A stretch of DNA of 64,000 nucleotides from Thauera sp. GDN1 (GCF_029223545.1 NZ_CP097870.1:1550001-1614000), one strand, 5' to 3'; positions 36,649 through 47,376 are shown, counted from the first letter of the stretch. Notes: generated by a model from the sequence alone, not told the origin. A program made the numbers and translations.

Positions 36649-38940
36649 ATGCTGTCTCGCTCGTCCTCCCGTTCCCAGCCGCTGCCGGAAAAGATCTCGC
36701 TCCTGCTGCAGGAAGCACGCTGGCTGATCCTGGGCGTGATGTCGCTGTACGTCGGCCTCGTGCTGGTCGGCTACAACGAGGCCGATCCCGGCTGGTCGCA
36801 TGCGGCCGACGTGGCCCGCGTCGCCAACCCCGGCGGGCGCTTCGGCGCCTGGCTGGCGGACCTGCTGCTCTACCTCTTCGGCCTGTCCTCGTGGTGGTGG
36901 GTGGTCTTCCTCGGCTACAGCCTGCTGTGGGGCTTCCGTCGCCTCAAGAACCGGCTCGAGCTCGACCACCGCTCCTTCATCTTCGTGATGATCGGCTTCT
37001 TCGTCGTGCTGCTGACCAGCAGCGCGCTCGAATTCCTGCGTTTCCATTCCCATGGTGCGGCGGTGCCGCTCGAGCCGGGCGGCCTGCTCGGCATGGAGCT
37101 CGGCCAGCTGACCCAGCGTTATTTCGGCTTCACCGGCGGCACGCTGATGCTGCTGGCGCTGATGGCATCGGGCCTGTCGCTGTTCACCGGCCTGTCCTGG
37201 CTGGCCGTGGTCGAGCGCATCGGCCTGTGCCTGGAGCAGGGCGTCACCGGCATCCAGCAGGCCTGGATGCGCTGGCAGGATCGCCGGGCCGGTCGCGAGA
37301 TCGCCGTCAAGCGCGAGGCGGTGGTGCAGACCCGCCGGCGCAAGGTCGAGAAGGAGGCGCCGGCGCCGCTGCGCATCGAGCCGGCGGTAGTGGCGGTCCC
37401 GAAGTCCGAGCGCGTCGAGAAGGAGCGTCAGCAGACCCTGTTCGCCGATGCGCCTGAAGGGGCGATCCCGCCGGTGTCCCTGCTCGATCCGGCCAGCGGT
37501 GGCGTCGAGCCGCCGTCGCCCGAGTCGCTGGAGTTCACCTCGCGCGTGATCGAGACCAAGCTCGCCGACTTCGGCGTCGAGGTGAAGGTGCTCGCCGCCT
37601 ACCCCGGCCCGGTCATCACCCGCTACGAGATCGAGCCCGCCACCGGGGTCAAGGGCAGCCAGGTGGTCAATCTGGCCAAGGACCTCGCGCGTGCGCTGTC
37701 GCTGGTGTCGATCCGCGTCGTCGAGACCGTGCCCGGCAAGTCGTGCATGGCGCTCGAGCTGCCCAATCCGAAGCGGCAGATGGTGCGCCTGTCGGAGATC
37801 GTCGGCTCCAAGGTGTACCAGGACGCGCATTCGCCGCTCACCGTGGTGCTCGGCAAGGACATCGGCGGTCAGCCGGTGGTCGCCGATCTCGCCAAGATGC
37901 CGCACCTGCTGGTGGCCGGCACCACCGGCTCGGGCAAGTCGGTGGGCATCAACGCGATGATCCTGTCGCTGATCTACAAGAGCGAGCCCGAGCGCGTGCG
38001 GCTGATCATGGTCGACCCGAAGATGCTCGAACTGTCGATCTACGAGGGCATCCCGCACCTGCTGGCGCCGGTCGTGACCGACATGAAGCATGCGGCCAAC
38101 GCGCTCAACTGGTGCGTGACCGAGATGGACAAGCGCTACAAGCTGATGGCCGCGGTCGGCGTGCGCAACCTCGCCGGCTTCAACAAGGCGGTGCAGGAGG
38201 CGCGCAAGGCCGAGACCCCGCTCACCAATCCGTTCTCGATCAGCCCCGAGAACCCCGAGCCGCTCGAGCCCTTGCCGTATATCGTGGTTGTGGTGGACGA
38301 GCTTGCCGACATGATGATGGTGGTCGGCAAGAAGGTCGAGGAGCTGATCGCCCGCCTGGCGCAGAAGGCGCGCGCCGCCGGCATCCACCTCATCCTCGCC
38401 ACCCAGCGCCCGTCGGTGGACGTGATCACCGGCCTGATCAAGGCCAACGTGCCGACGCGGATCGCCTTCCAGGTCTCCAGCAAGATCGACTCGCGCACCA
38501 TCCTCGACCAGATGGGCGCCGAGACCCTGCTCGGCATGGGCGACATGCTCTATCTCGCCCCCGGCACCGGCCTGCCGGTCCGGGTTCACGGCGCCTTCGT
38601 CGCCGACGACGAGGTGCACAAGGTCGTCGACCACCTGAAGCGGCTCGGCCCGCCGGACTACATCGAGGGCATCCTGTCCACCCCCGAGGACGACCTGGAC
38701 GCCGCGCTCGGTGGCGGCGGGGAGGGCGGCGACGGCGAGTCGGACGCGCTCTACGACCAGGCGGTGGAGATCGTCATCAAGACGCGGCGGCCGTCGATCT
38801 CGCTGGTGCAGCGTCATCTGCGCATCGGCTACAACCGCGCGGCGCGCCTGATCGAGCAGATGGAGCGCGCCGGCCTGGTGTCGCCGATGGGCAGCAACGG
38901 CAACCGTGAAGTCATCGTTCCGGCCAAGGAGGGTGAATGA
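36649..38940 (+). CDS. ftsK: DNA translocase FtsK
   Basis: This 763-residue divisome translocase pumps chromosome ends through the septum and activates XerCD at dif. Four N-terminal membrane helices (within residues ~24-190) are followed by a short charged linker, far shorter than the Pro/Gln-rich linker of E. coli FtsK. The motor has Walker [15 protein letters not shown], Walker [13 protein letters not shown] and the alpha domain around [16 protein letters not shown]. The C-terminal gamma winged helix ([29 protein letters not shown]) should read KOPS. The ATG at 36649 starts [11 protein letters not shown]. Its stop overlaps the lolA start. Confidence 0.96.
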   Translation: MLSRSSSRSQPLPEKISLLLQEARWLILGVMSLYVGLVLVGYNEADPGWSHAADVARVANPGGRFGAWLADLLLYLFGLSSWWWVVFLGYSLLWGFRRLKNRLELDHRSFIFVMIGFFVVLLTSSALEFLRFHSHGAAVPLEPGGLLGMELGQLTQRYFGFTGGTLMLLALMASGLSLFTGLSWLAVVERIGLCLEQGVTGIQQAWMRWQDRRAGREIAVKREAVVQTRRRKVEKEAPAPLRIEPAVVAVPKSERVEKERQQTLFADAPEGAIPPVSLLDPASGGVEPPSPESLEFTSRVIETKLADFGVEVKVLAAYPGPVITRYEIEPATGVKGSQVVNLAKDLARALSLVSIRVVETVPGKSCMALELPNPKRQMVRLSEIVGSKVYQDAHSPLTVVLGKDIGGQPVVADLAKMPHLLVAGTTGSGKSVGINAMILSLIYKSEPERVRLIMVDPKMLELSIYEGIPHLLAPVVTDMKHAANALNWCVTEMDKRYKLMAAVGVRNLAGFNKAVQEARKAETPLTNPFSISPENPEPLEPLPYIVVVVDELADMMMVVGKKVEELIARLAQKARAAGIHLILATQRPSVDVITGLIKANVPTRIAFQVSSKIDSRTILDQMGAETLLGMGDMLYLAPGTGLPVRVHGAFVADDEVHKVVDHLKRLGPPDYIEGILSTPEDDLDAALGGGGEGGDGESDALYDQAVEIVIKTRRPSISLVQRHLRIGYNRAARLIEQMERAGLVSPMGSNGNREVIVPAKEGE

Positions 38941-39599
38941 GCCTGGTCAGTAAAGCAGTGCCCGTGCTGATGCGCGGGCTGGCGGGGGCCGCGCTGGCCG
39001 CGGCGGCGCTGACGGCGGTCGCCGCCGACGGCGTGGCCCAGTTGCGTGCCTTCGTCGATGGCGCGCGCAGCGCCGAGGGCGAATTCGAACAGGTGGTGAC
39101 CGCGCAGTCGGGGCGCCGCCCCCAGGAGGCGTCCGGCAGCTTCGCTTACGCGCGCCCGGGCCGCTTTCACTGGATTTACGACCGTCCCTACCGGCAGGAG
39201 CTGGTCGGTGACGGCAAGGTGCTGTGGTCCTGGGATCCGGACCTGAACCAGGTCACGGTGCGCGAGATCGGCGACGCGCTCGGCGCCACGCCGGCAGCGA
39301 TCCTGTTCGGCAGCGGTGCGCTCGACGACAGCTTCGAGCTCGCCGACGGTGGCGAGCACGACGGCCTGGCCTGGGCGGAGGCGCGCCCGAAGCAGACCGA
39401 GAGCGGCTTCGAGTCGCTGCGCATCGGCCTGGCCGATGGCCAGCTCCGGCGCATGGAGATGCGCGACCATTTCGGCCAGACGACGGTCATCCGCTTCACC
39501 CGCCTGCGTGCCAATCCGGCGCTCGCCGCCGACCGCTTCAGCTTCAAGCCGCCGGCCGGTGCCGACATCATCGGTGACGTGCCCGGCATCACGCGCTGA
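38937..39599 (+). CDS. lolA: Outer-membrane lipoprotein carrier protein LolA
   Basis: The 220-residue periplasmic chaperone carries lipoproteins from LolCDE to LolB. The signal peptide (~1-29, AVAA cleavage region) precedes the half-barrel domain, with [26 protein letters not shown], the conserved Arg in RPGRF and [10 protein letters not shown] near the end. It starts inside the ftsK stop (ATGA). ftsK-lolA-rarA is a conserved gammaproteobacterial and betaproteobacterial order. Confidence 0.93.
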   Translation: MSLVSKAVPVLMRGLAGAALAAAALTAVAADGVAQLRAFVDGARSAEGEFEQVVTAQSGRRPQEASGSFAYARPGRFHWIYDRPYRQELVGDGKVLWSWDPDLNQVTVREIGDALGATPAAILFGSGALDDSFELADGGEHDGLAWAEARPKQTESGFESLRIGLADGQLRRMEMRDHFGQTTVIRFTRLRANPALAADRFSFKPPAGADIIGDVPGITR

Positions 39600-39611
39600 G
39601 CCCAGGTTCGC

Positions 39612-41048
39612 ATGAGCGATCTTTTCGAGGCTCTCGATCCGCCGCAGGTACCGCTCGCCGAGCGCATGCGGCCGAAGACACTGGACGAGGTCGCCGGCCA
39701 GGCCCATCTGCTCGGTCCGGGCAAGCCGTTGCGCCTGGCCTTCGAGTCGCGCCGGCCGCACTCGATGATCCTTTGGGGGCCGCCGGGCGTCGGCAAGACC
39801 ACGCTTGCACGGCTGATGGCGCGCGGCTTCGATGCCGACTTCAGCGCGCTGTCGGCGGTGTTCTCCGGGGTCAAGGAGATCCGCGAGGCGATCCAGCAGG
39901 CGCAGGTGGCCAAGGCGCGCGGGCGGCACACGATCCTGTTCGTCGACGAGGTGCACCGCTTCAACAAGGCGCAGCAGGATGCCTTCCTGCCCTATGTCGA
40001 GCAGGGTCTGGTGACCTTCATCGGCGCGACCACAGAGAACCCGTCCTTCGAGGTCAATTCCGCGCTCTTGTCGCGTGCCGCGGTGTATGTGCTGGAGTCG
40101 CTCGATGCGGCGGCGATGGCGCAGCTGTTCGAGCGTGCGCATGCGATCTCCTGTCCAGAGCTCGGTTTCGAAGCGGATGCGCGCGAACGCCTGATCGGCT
40201 TCGCCGACGGCGACGCGCGCCGCCTGATGAACCTGATCGAACAGATCCAGGTGGCTGCCGAGACCGCCAAGGTGAATCCGGTCACTGCCGGCTTCGTCGA
40301 TCAGGCGCTGTCGCGCAACCTGCGCCGTTTCGACAAGGGCGGCGAAGCCTTCTACGACCAGATTTCGGCCCTGCACAAGTCGGTGCGGGGATCGGATCCG
40401 GACGCATCGCTGTACTGGCTGTGCCGCATGCTCGATGGTGGCGCCGACCCGCTGTATCTCGGTCGCCGGCTGATACGCATGGCGGTGGAGGACATCGGTC
40501 TCGCCGATCCGCGCGCACTGGACATGGCGCTCAACGCGTGCGCGACCTACGAGCGGCTGGGTTCGCCCGAGGGCGAACTCGCGCTTGCGCAGGTCACGAT
40601 CTTCCTGGCCTGCGCCGCGAAGTCGAACGCGGCCTACAAGGCCTACAACGCCGCGCGCGCCTTCGTCGCCAGCGACGGCTCGCGGCCGGTGCCGCTGCAT
40701 CTGCGCAACGCACCCACCAAGCTCATGAAGGCGCTCGATTACGGCAAGGCCTACCGCTACGCGCACGACGAGCCCGAGGCCTATGCCGCCGGCGAGAACT
40801 ACCTCCCTGATGGCATCCAGCCGCCCGGCTGGTACCAGCCGACGCCGCGCGGCATGGAGGGCAGGATCGCCGAAAAGCTCACCCACCTGCGCGTGCTCGA
40901 TCGCAATGCCCAGCAGCGCAACGGCGAGGCCTTCCAACAAAACGCGAGGCAGAACCCGTCAGGCGATCCGGCCTCGCGTCAAGACCCGACGAAGAAAAGG
41001 ACGCCGGGCGAGGAGAGTCTCAATGCGGGAGGGGATGATCCTTCATGA
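39612..41048 (+). CDS. rarA: Replication-associated recombination ATPase RarA (MgsA)
   Basis: This AAA+ clamp-loader-like ATPase acts at stalled forks. The 478 residues show PLAERMRPKTLDEVAGQAHLLG, Walker A GPPGVGKTT, Walker B ILFVDEVHRFNK, sensor FIGATTENPSFEVNSALLSRA and the C-terminal tetramerisation domain ending at GWYQPTPRGMEGRIAEKLTHLR. Residues ~432-478 are an unconserved hydrophilic tail that overlaps the terminator and the last 29 bp of the opposite-strand gene. Without it the protein would have the usual ~430 residues. Confidence 0.95.
   Translation: MSDLFEALDPPQVPLAERMRPKTLDEVAGQAHLLGPGKPLRLAFESRRPHSMILWGPPGVGKTTLARLMARGFDADFSALSAVFSGVKEIREAIQQAQVAKARGRHTILFVDEVHRFNKAQQDAFLPYVEQGLVTFIGATTENPSFEVNSALLSRAAVYVLESLDAAAMAQLFERAHAISCPELGFEADARERLIGFADGDARRLMNLIEQIQVAAETAKVNPVTAGFVDQALSRNLRRFDKGGEAFYDQISALHKSVRGSDPDASLYWLCRMLDGGADPLYLGRRLIRMAVEDIGLADPRALDMALNACATYERLGSPEGELALAQVTIFLACAAKSNAAYKAYNAARAFVASDGSRPVPLHLRNAPTKLMKALDYGKAYRYAHDEPEAYAAGENYLPDGIQPPGWYQPTPRGMEGRIAEKLTHLRVLDRNAQQRNGEAFQQNARQNPSGDPASRQDPTKKRTPGEESLNAGGDDPS
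40935..40979 (-). terminator. Minus-strand terminator inside the rarA tail
   Basis: On the minus strand, ACGCGAGGC and GCCTCGCGT (9-bp stem, 20-nt loop) are followed by TTTTGTTGG. It is 41 bp past the stop of the 87-residue gene and lies within the rarA C-terminal codons. Confidence 0.65.
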
Positions 41049-41283
41049 ACCTCGCGCACAGCGACGCTGCCCGCTCCGCCTTCCGGGTATCGCCGCGCGC
41101 GTTCGCGCGTTCGATCAGGTCGAGCATGAAGTTGGTCAGGACCATGACGCCCTCCGGTGTCTGCACGAGGCCGCAACACACCTGCGCTGCGGCCGCGTCG
41201 GGGATGTCCTCATGCTCGGCGATCAGCGAAACCTCCTCCTCGGTGAGGTCGCAGTAGTCCAGGCAGTCACGAATGGATAGCAT
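41020..41283 (-). CDS. Uncharacterised 87-residue cytoplasmic protein
   Basis: I do not recognise the family. The protein begins MLSIRDCLDYCDLTEEEV and is acidic and helix-rich, with no signal peptide or membrane segment. It has five Cys (7, 11, 36, 37, 76), including an adjacent pair in AQVCCGLV, and ends in a more basic C-terminal helix (ARGDTRKAERAASLC). The start at 41283 has an excellent GGAGGAG site about 6 nt upstream, and a plausible terminator follows, so it is very likely a real gene. It converges on rarA, overlapping it by 29 bp, and is divergent from serS. Confidence 0.75.
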   Translation of the reverse strand: MLSIRDCLDYCDLTEEEVSLIAEHEDIPDAAAAQVCCGLVQTPEGVMVLTNFMLDLIERANARGDTRKAERAASLCARFMKDHPLPH

Positions 41284-41387
41284 GCCGTACTCCTCCAAGG
41301 TTGTGCCGTCTTCGCGGCTTCATGACTCATCTAAGGATAATCGACGAGCGACCTTTTGCAAGGTCAATTTACGTAACGTCAACCGTA

Positions 41388-42838
<1,451 letters not shown>

Positions 42839-42866
42839 CCCGGCAGCTCGGGCGCGGCGTCGGGCC

Positions 42867-44282
42867 TCACTCGCCGGGCCCGGCGTCGCGCCGTCCGAGG
42901 CGCAGGCCGGGCACGGTCAGCGGCGCGGCGTGCGGCGGCTCCAGCCGCAGCAGGATGTCGTAGTAGCTGCGCACGTTCTCGGCCATCATCACCGCTTCGC
43001 CACCGCGCGCCGGACCGGATTTGAGCCGCGCGGCGTACTGCGGTCGCGACAGCAGGGGCAGCACGCCCTTCATGTCGTACCAGGCGTGCTCGTCCTTGCC
43101 CAGGCTGCGTGCGATCGCGCGCGCGCCGTTGAAGTGCCCCATGCCCAGGTTGTAGGCTGCAGCGGCCATCCACGAGCGGTCCGGCTCGGGCACTTCCGCC
43201 GGCAGATCGTCCTCCAGCATCGCCAGGTAACGCGCACCGCCGAGGATGCTCTCGCGGGCGTCGAGGCGGTTGGCGACGCCGAGCCGGTCGGCGGTCTCGG
43301 ACGTCAGCATCATCATCCCGCGCACCCCGGTGAAGGAGGTGGCGTTAGGGTCCCATTGCGATTCCTGGTAGGCGACCGCGGCGAGATAGCGCCAGTCGAT
43401 GCCGGTGCGCGCCTCCGCCTCCTCGAAGTGGGGCCGGTAGCGGGGCAGGCGCTCGCCCACCCGGTCGAGGAAGCCCTTGATGTCGGCGTCCCGGAGGCGG
43501 CGGATGTGGCCGAAATGACGATCGGCGACGCGCACCAGCATGCCGCTCTTCTTCGCCTCGTCGATGAAGGTGTCGACCTCGGTCGCGAGGGCGCTGTCGC
43601 GCAGCGAGGTCGCCCACGAGATCGTCGATGGTGTCGGCAATTCCCAGGCGATGTCGATGTCGGGATGGAGGCGCGCGGCGAATGCGTAATGCAGGCGGTC
43701 GGTGGCGACCAGATCGAGTTCGCCCGCGGCGAGCCTCGCAAGCAAGTCCTCCTCGCCGTCGCGCACCGGGAAATGGACGTTGAGGCCCGGCACCCGGCGG
43801 CGGATGTCGGTGGCGTGCTGGGCGGCCAGCGAGCCGCGTTGCGCACTCACCGTCCGTCCGGCGAGATCGCCCTCGTTGCGAATCGGCGTGCCATCGCCAC
43901 GGGCTGCAATGACGTAATCCACTTCACGCAGCGCCGCCGACCAGCGCACCGGCAGGCGGTCGTTGCGGCCCAGCCCGGCGGCGGCGAGGTGGGCGCGCCC
44001 CTGGATCACCGCATCGAGGGCGCGGGTCGCGTCGGGATAGGTGTCGAAGCGGACCGGCACGCCGAGGCGTTCGCCGAGGGCGAGCAGGAGTTCGTATTCG
44101 AAGCCGCGGACCTCTCCGTCGCCATCCTTGCGATAGGAGATCGCGTCGTGGCGGGTCGCGACGCGCAACTCGCCGAGCTGGCGATGATCGGCGAGCGGCG
44201 GCGCCGTGGTAGGCGAACACGCCGCCAGGAGCAGGGCGATGAGGATGGACAGCAGCAGGCGAAGGGGGAAATCGCGGCTCAT
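42867..44282 (-). CDS. mltF: Membrane-bound lytic murein transglycosylase F
   Basis: A 471-residue lipoprotein: LIALLLAAC is a lipobox with acylated Cys22. Residues ~35-265 form a family-3 periplasmic binding-protein domain (GELRVATRHDAISY to DTFIDEAKK). This is followed by a goose-lysozyme-like SLT domain with catalytic Glu307 in AYQESQWDP and GVRGMMMLT. This two-domain build is MltF, which cleaves peptidoglycan to anhydromuropeptides. The ATG at 44282 removes an unconserved upstream leader. It follows the DnaJ-like gene by 74 bp on the same strand and converges with serS. Confidence 0.93.
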   Translation of the reverse strand: MSRDFPLRLLLSILIALLLAACSPTTAPPLADHRQLGELRVATRHDAISYRKDGDGEVRGFEYELLLALGERLGVPVRFDTYPDATRALDAVIQGRAHLAAAGLGRNDRLPVRWSAALREVDYVIAARGDGTPIRNEGDLAGRTVSAQRGSLAAQHATDIRRRVPGLNVHFPVRDGEEDLLARLAAGELDLVATDRLHYAFAARLHPDIDIAWELPTPSTISWATSLRDSALATEVDTFIDEAKKSGMLVRVADRHFGHIRRLRDADIKGFLDRVGERLPRYRPHFEEAEARTGIDWRYLAAVAYQESQWDPNATSFTGVRGMMMLTSETADRLGVANRLDARESILGGARYLAMLEDDLPAEVPEPDRSWMAAAAYNLGMGHFNGARAIARSLGKDEHAWYDMKGVLPLLSRPQYAARLKSGPARGGEAVMMAENVRSYYDILLRLEPPHAAPLTVPGLRLGRRDAGPGE

Positions 44283-44356
44283 GACGGCGCGATTCGGCGC
44301 CGCGGAGCGCCCGCTGCCGGGCGATGCTGGCCTGCAGCCCAGGACGATGGCTCGCC

Positions 44357-45373
44357 TCATTCGTCGACCCAGTCGGCCTCCCAGCGTGCGAGCTCGGGGA
44401 AGTGGCGCGCTGCGTCGTTTCCCAGTGCGAGTTCGAGCTGCTCGATCAGGGCGTGCAGGTGCTTGTCGGGTGTCTGCGGCAGCATCGGCTCGAGCTCGAT
44501 GACCAGGTCGCCGGCTGTCCGCCGTCCACGGCCGGGGAAGCCGGCGCCGGCCACGCGCAGCGTGCGCGCGTGCGCGACCCCGGGCTCGAGCGCGATCGTG
44601 CGCAGGCCGGCCGGATGCGGGATGCGCAAGGGGCCTCCAATGAGCATCCGGAGCGCACTCAGCGGGCGCTGCATGACGAGGTTCCGGCCCTCGCGGCGGA
44701 AGATCGGGTGGGGCGCCAGGCGGATGCGCAGGCGGAGGTCCCCGCGCGGATGCCGGCCATCGGGATGGGCTTCACCCTCGCCGGCCAGGCGCAATTCGTC
44801 ATCGTCGATCAGCCCGGGTGGGACCACCACCTGCAGCCAGCGCTCGACGACTTCTTCCCCGCTGCCGGCGCAGTGGCTGCAGGCCTGGGTGTTGCGGTAG
44901 CCGCGGCCGTCGCACTCGGGACAGCGAACCAGACCCTTCGCGCCGCTGATTCGTCCGGAGCCGCGGCAGGGCTCGCACAGGCGGCTGACGCTGAGCTTCT
45001 CCAGGCCGCCGCCGCCGCAGTGGCCGCAGGGCTGGGGGGTGCGCACGCATACCGGCAGGGTGGCGCCGAGGAAGGCGTCCTCGAAGCTGATTTCCAGGGT
45101 TTGCCAGCGGTCCGGACCGCGGCTGCGGGTGTTTGCCGACGCTGCAGCGGAGTCGGCAGCTTCGGCCTCATCGGCGTCCCGCGCCTCCTCGTCATCGAGG
45201 AGGGCGGCGAGCAGGCGGTCGTGGGCCTGGCGCAACAGCTTGAAATGCTCCACCGCCTCAGGGGCGGGATTGCGATCGGGGTGCCACTGCATGGCCAGCT
45301 TGCGGAACGCGCGCTTGATCTGCTGCGTCGTGGCGCCGGGCTGCAGCCCTAGCAGTGCATGGGCGTCGGACAT
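44357..45373 (-). CDS. DnaJ-like co-chaperone with zinc fingers and no G/F region
   Basis: 338 residues. The N-terminal J domain has HPD at 31-33 (MQWHPDRN), so it should stimulate a DnaK-type ATPase. Instead of the Gly/Phe linker there is a short acidic Ala/Asp/Glu stretch (~61-80). Four CxxCxGxG-type repeats follow (CGHCGGGG, CEPCRGSG, CPECDGRG, CSHCAGSG), then a substrate-binding C-terminal domain. It is shorter and more divergent than canonical DnaJ (~375), and no dnaK or grpE is adjacent, so it is probably a second, specialised J protein. Confidence 0.85.
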   Translation of the reverse strand: MSDAHALLGLQPGATTQQIKRAFRKLAMQWHPDRNPAPEAVEHFKLLRQAHDRLLAALLDDEEARDADEAEAADSAAASANTRSRGPDRWQTLEISFEDAFLGATLPVCVRTPQPCGHCGGGGLEKLSVSRLCEPCRGSGRISGAKGLVRCPECDGRGYRNTQACSHCAGSGEEVVERWLQVVVPPGLIDDDELRLAGEGEAHPDGRHPRGDLRLRIRLAPHPIFRREGRNLVMQRPLSALRMLIGGPLRIPHPAGLRTIALEPGVAHARTLRVAGAGFPGRGRRTAGDLVIELEPMLPQTPDKHLHALIEQLELALGNDAARHFPELARWEADWVDE

Positions 45374-45443
45374 CGTCGGTTTCGGGAAGCGCTCGAGAAC
45401 CTGAGCTTAACCGAGCGCGCGCGTCGGCTGCAGAGGTCGAAAA

Positions 45444-45474
45444 CAAAAAAGCCTGGTCCGAAGACCAGGCTTTT
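45444..45474 (-). terminator. Terminator of the tRNA cluster
   Basis: GCCTGGTC-CGAA-GACCAGGC (45451-45470), extended by flanking A/T pairs, with TTTTTTGTTT on the minus strand. It ends the Ser-Arg-Arg tRNA transcripts and, having T's on the other side too, may be bidirectional. Confidence 0.9.
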
Positions 45475-45484
45475 CCGTGTTGTC

Positions 45485-45561
45485 TGGCGCGCCCGGAAGG
45501 ATTCGAACCTCCTACCCCCTGGTTCGTAGCCAGGTACTCTATCCAGATGAGCTACGGGCGC
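45485..45561 (-). tRNA. tRNA-Arg (anticodon ACG), copy 1
   Basis: A 77-nt cloverleaf on the minus strand with acceptor GCGCCCG / CGGGCGC, anticodon stem CCTGG / CCAGG, anticodon ACG (45525-45527), T-loop GTTCGAATC and encoded CCA. The A34 should be edited to inosine to read CGU/CGC/CGA. Confidence 0.97.
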
Positions 45562-45602
45562 GTTGCCGATTTCGTTTAGAGCCCGATATCGGAAGGCTTG
45601 TT

Positions 45603-45679
45603 TGGCGCGCCCGGAAGGATTCGAACCTCCTACCCCCTGGTTCGTAGCCAGGTACTCTATCCAGATGAGCTACGGGCGC
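45603..45679 (-). tRNA. tRNA-Arg (anticodon ACG), copy 2
   Basis: Identical over all 77 nt to copy 1, offset by 118 bp; identity stops at the tRNA ends, except for short shared TGG-flank bases. Anticodon ACG is at 45643-45645. It is transcribed before copy 1. Confidence 0.97.
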
Positions 45680-45705
45680 TTCGTGCTGCACTGCGAAGGA
45701 GCGGG

Positions 45706-45733
45706 ATTATAACGGCTGTTCCCGCAACTTCAA
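45706..45733 (-). promoter_or_regulatory. Predicted promoter of the tRNA-Arg pair
   Basis: On the minus strand TTGAAG (45733-45728), 16-bp spacer, perfect TATAAT (45711-45706), 26 bp before the 5' end of tRNA-Arg copy 2. Confidence 0.65.
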
Positions 45734-45741
45734 GTGTTATT

Positions 45742-45831
<90 letters not shown>

Positions 45832-45845
45832 GCTCGAAGGTCGGC

Positions 45846-45873
45846 ATTATAGTGAATCTGCCGGAAAAGTGAA
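45846..45873 (-). promoter_or_regulatory. Predicted promoter of tRNA-Ser
   Basis: Minus-strand TTCACT (45873-45868), 16-bp spacer, TATAAT (45851-45846), 14 bp before the tRNA-Ser 5' end. Confidence 0.6.
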
Positions 45874-45950
45874 CGCTTTTTTTGAAGCTCATTTGCGAGT
45901 GCCGCGCGCCCAGCCCGCCAGCGCTGCGGCGGGCCAAGGCGCAAAAGCGA

Positions 45951-46304
45951 TCATGCGCTCTTGGGCAGCATTTCCTCGTAGGCGCGTACCGCCTCCGCAG
46001 CGTACATCAGGGCCGGGCCGCCACCCATGTAGGTGCACACGCCCAGGGTTTCCATGATCTGCTCGCGGCTGGCGCCGAGGCGGATCAGGGCCTTGACGTG
46101 GAAGCCGACGCAGGCGTCGCAGCGCTGGGTCACGGCGATCGCCAGGGCGATGAGTTCCTTCTGCAGCTCGCTCAGCGCACCGTCCTGCAGCGCGCCCTTG
46201 GCCATCGCGCTGAAGCCCTGCATCGTGTCCGGGGTTTCCTTGCGCAGGGTGGCGAGCGCCTTGGACACGTCGGTGGTGATCTGGACGAAGGACTTCGAGG
46301 ACAT
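45951..46304 (-). CDS. AhpD-like carboxymuconolactone decarboxylase family protein
   Basis: A 117-residue helical protein of the CMD/AhpD superfamily. The peroxidase-type motif is seen as Glu50 (LQKELIAL) and RCDACVGFH with Cys62, Cys65 and His69, so a thiol-based alkylhydroperoxidase or disulfide reductase role is likely rather than decarboxylation. The rest (ALIRLGASREQIMETLGV) is typical. GGAG precedes the ATG at 46304 and a strong promoter lies just upstream. It is a single-gene unit; the partner reductant is unknown. Confidence 0.88.
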   Translation of the reverse strand: MSSKSFVQITTDVSKALATLRKETPDTMQGFSAMAKGALQDGALSELQKELIALAIAVTQRCDACVGFHVKALIRLGASREQIMETLGVCTYMGGGPALMYAAEAVRAYEEMLPKSA

Positions 46305-46318
46305 CGCGGCGACTCCGT

Positions 46319-46347
46319 ATTTAAGGGAACGCTTATCTTAATCCCAA
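46319..46347 (-). promoter_or_regulatory. Predicted promoter of the AhpD-like gene
   Basis: Minus-strand TTGGGA (46347-46342), exact 17-bp spacer, TTAAAT (46324-46319), 14 bp before the ATG. This implies a very short leader. Confidence 0.6.
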
Positions 46348-46468
46348 AGCCAGCGTATCTGCCATCCTCGTCCTCGATGGCTTCATCCGCAGAATGAATG
46401 TTCTGGCGCGCGAGGGCAGGAATCGCCCGCTTTGCACGAAGCGCCGCGATCCCGACCGCAGAGGGGCG

Positions 46469-47275
46469 TCAGGCCTTGCGCTTGTCGCGCTCGATCAGCG
46501 CGTAGGCGGAGTGGTTGTGGATCGACTCGAAGTTCTCCGATTCGACCACGTAGGCATCGATGCGCGGTTCGCGGTGCAGCTGGGCGGCGACGTCGCGCAC
46601 CATGTCCTCGACGAACTTGGGGTTGTCGTAGGCACGCTCGGTGACCCACTTCTCGTCGGGGCGCTTGAGCAGGCCGAAGACCTCGCACGAGGCCTGGGCC
46701 TCGACGAGCTGAACCATCTCCTCGATCCACAGGTGGTCGTTGAGCACCGCGGTGACGGTGACGTGCGAGCGCTGGTTGTGCGCGCCGTACTCGGAGATCT
46801 TCTTCGAGCACGGACACAGGCTGGTCACCGGTACCACCACCTTCATCGTGAACTCGTAGGCGCCGCCCTCGCGGATGCTGCCGATGAAGCAGACCTCGTA
46901 GTCGAGCAGGCTCTGCACGCCGGACACCGGCGCCGTCTTGTTGATGAAGTAGGGGAAGCTCATCTCGACGTGGCCGGTCTCGGCTTCCAGGCGCTCGACC
47001 ATCGAGCGCAGCATCGGCTCGAAGTTCTCGACCGAGATCTCGCGCTCGTTGCCGTTGAGGATCTCGACGAAGCGCGACATGTGGGTGCCCTTGAAGTTGT
47101 GGGGCAGCCCGACGTACATGTTGAAGCTGGCGACCGTGTGCTGGACGCCGCCCGCCTTGTCGGCAACCTTGATCGGATGGCGGATGGACTTGATGCCGAC
47201 CTTGTCGATGGCGATCCGCCGGCTGTCGGCGCTGCTCTGGACGTCGGGGATGGCGAGATCGGTGGGGGCGTTCAT
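46469..47275 (-). CDS. folE2: GTP cyclohydrolase IB (FolE2)
   Basis: FolE2 converts GTP to 7,8-dihydroneopterin triphosphate, the first step to folate (and queuosine) in cells that use or add the metal-flexible isozyme. The 268 residues show [19 protein letters not shown], the metal-ligand Cys in [21 protein letters not shown] and the C-terminal [17 protein letters not shown]. The ATG at 47275 follows an unconserved leader and has only a weak AGAGAA site. Together with folP and queG the window holds three pterin/queuosine-related genes, but not in one operon. Confidence 0.95.
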   Translation of the reverse strand: MNAPTDLAIPDVQSSADSRRIAIDKVGIKSIRHPIKVADKAGGVQHTVASFNMYVGLPHNFKGTHMSRFVEILNGNEREISVENFEPMLRSMVERLEAETGHVEMSFPYFINKTAPVSGVQSLLDYEVCFIGSIREGGAYEFTMKVVVPVTSLCPCSKKISEYGAHNQRSHVTVTAVLNDHLWIEEMVQLVEAQASCEVFGLLKRPDEKWVTERAYDNPKFVEDMVRDVAAQLHREPRIDAYVVESENFESIHNHSAYALIERDKRKA

Positions 47276-47304
47276 GGACGGTTCTCTGGGCTGGGGCGGG
47301 GGAG

Positions 47305-47346
47305 AAGCAAAAGGTCGCAGGTGCAACTGGATTGCACCTGCGACCT
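47305..47346 (-). terminator. dxs terminator in the folE2 leader region
   Basis: A perfect 15-bp stem (AGGTCGCAGGTGCAA at 47312-47326 with 47332-47346, loop of 5) followed on the minus strand by TTTTGCTTC. It is 46 bp past the dxs stop and 36 bp before the folE2 ATG. Confidence 0.85.
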
Positions 47347-47347
47347 G

Positions 47348-47376
47348 ATCTTAGCTTTCCCGACAAAAATGCTCAA
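47348..47376 (-). promoter_or_regulatory. Predicted folE2 promoter, upstream of the terminator hairpin
   Basis: Minus-strand TTGAGC (47376-47371), exact 17-bp spacer, TAAGAT (47353-47348). Transcription would start near 47341, inside the first arm of the hairpin, leaving a shortened hairpin at the mRNA 5' end. Confidence 0.5.
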
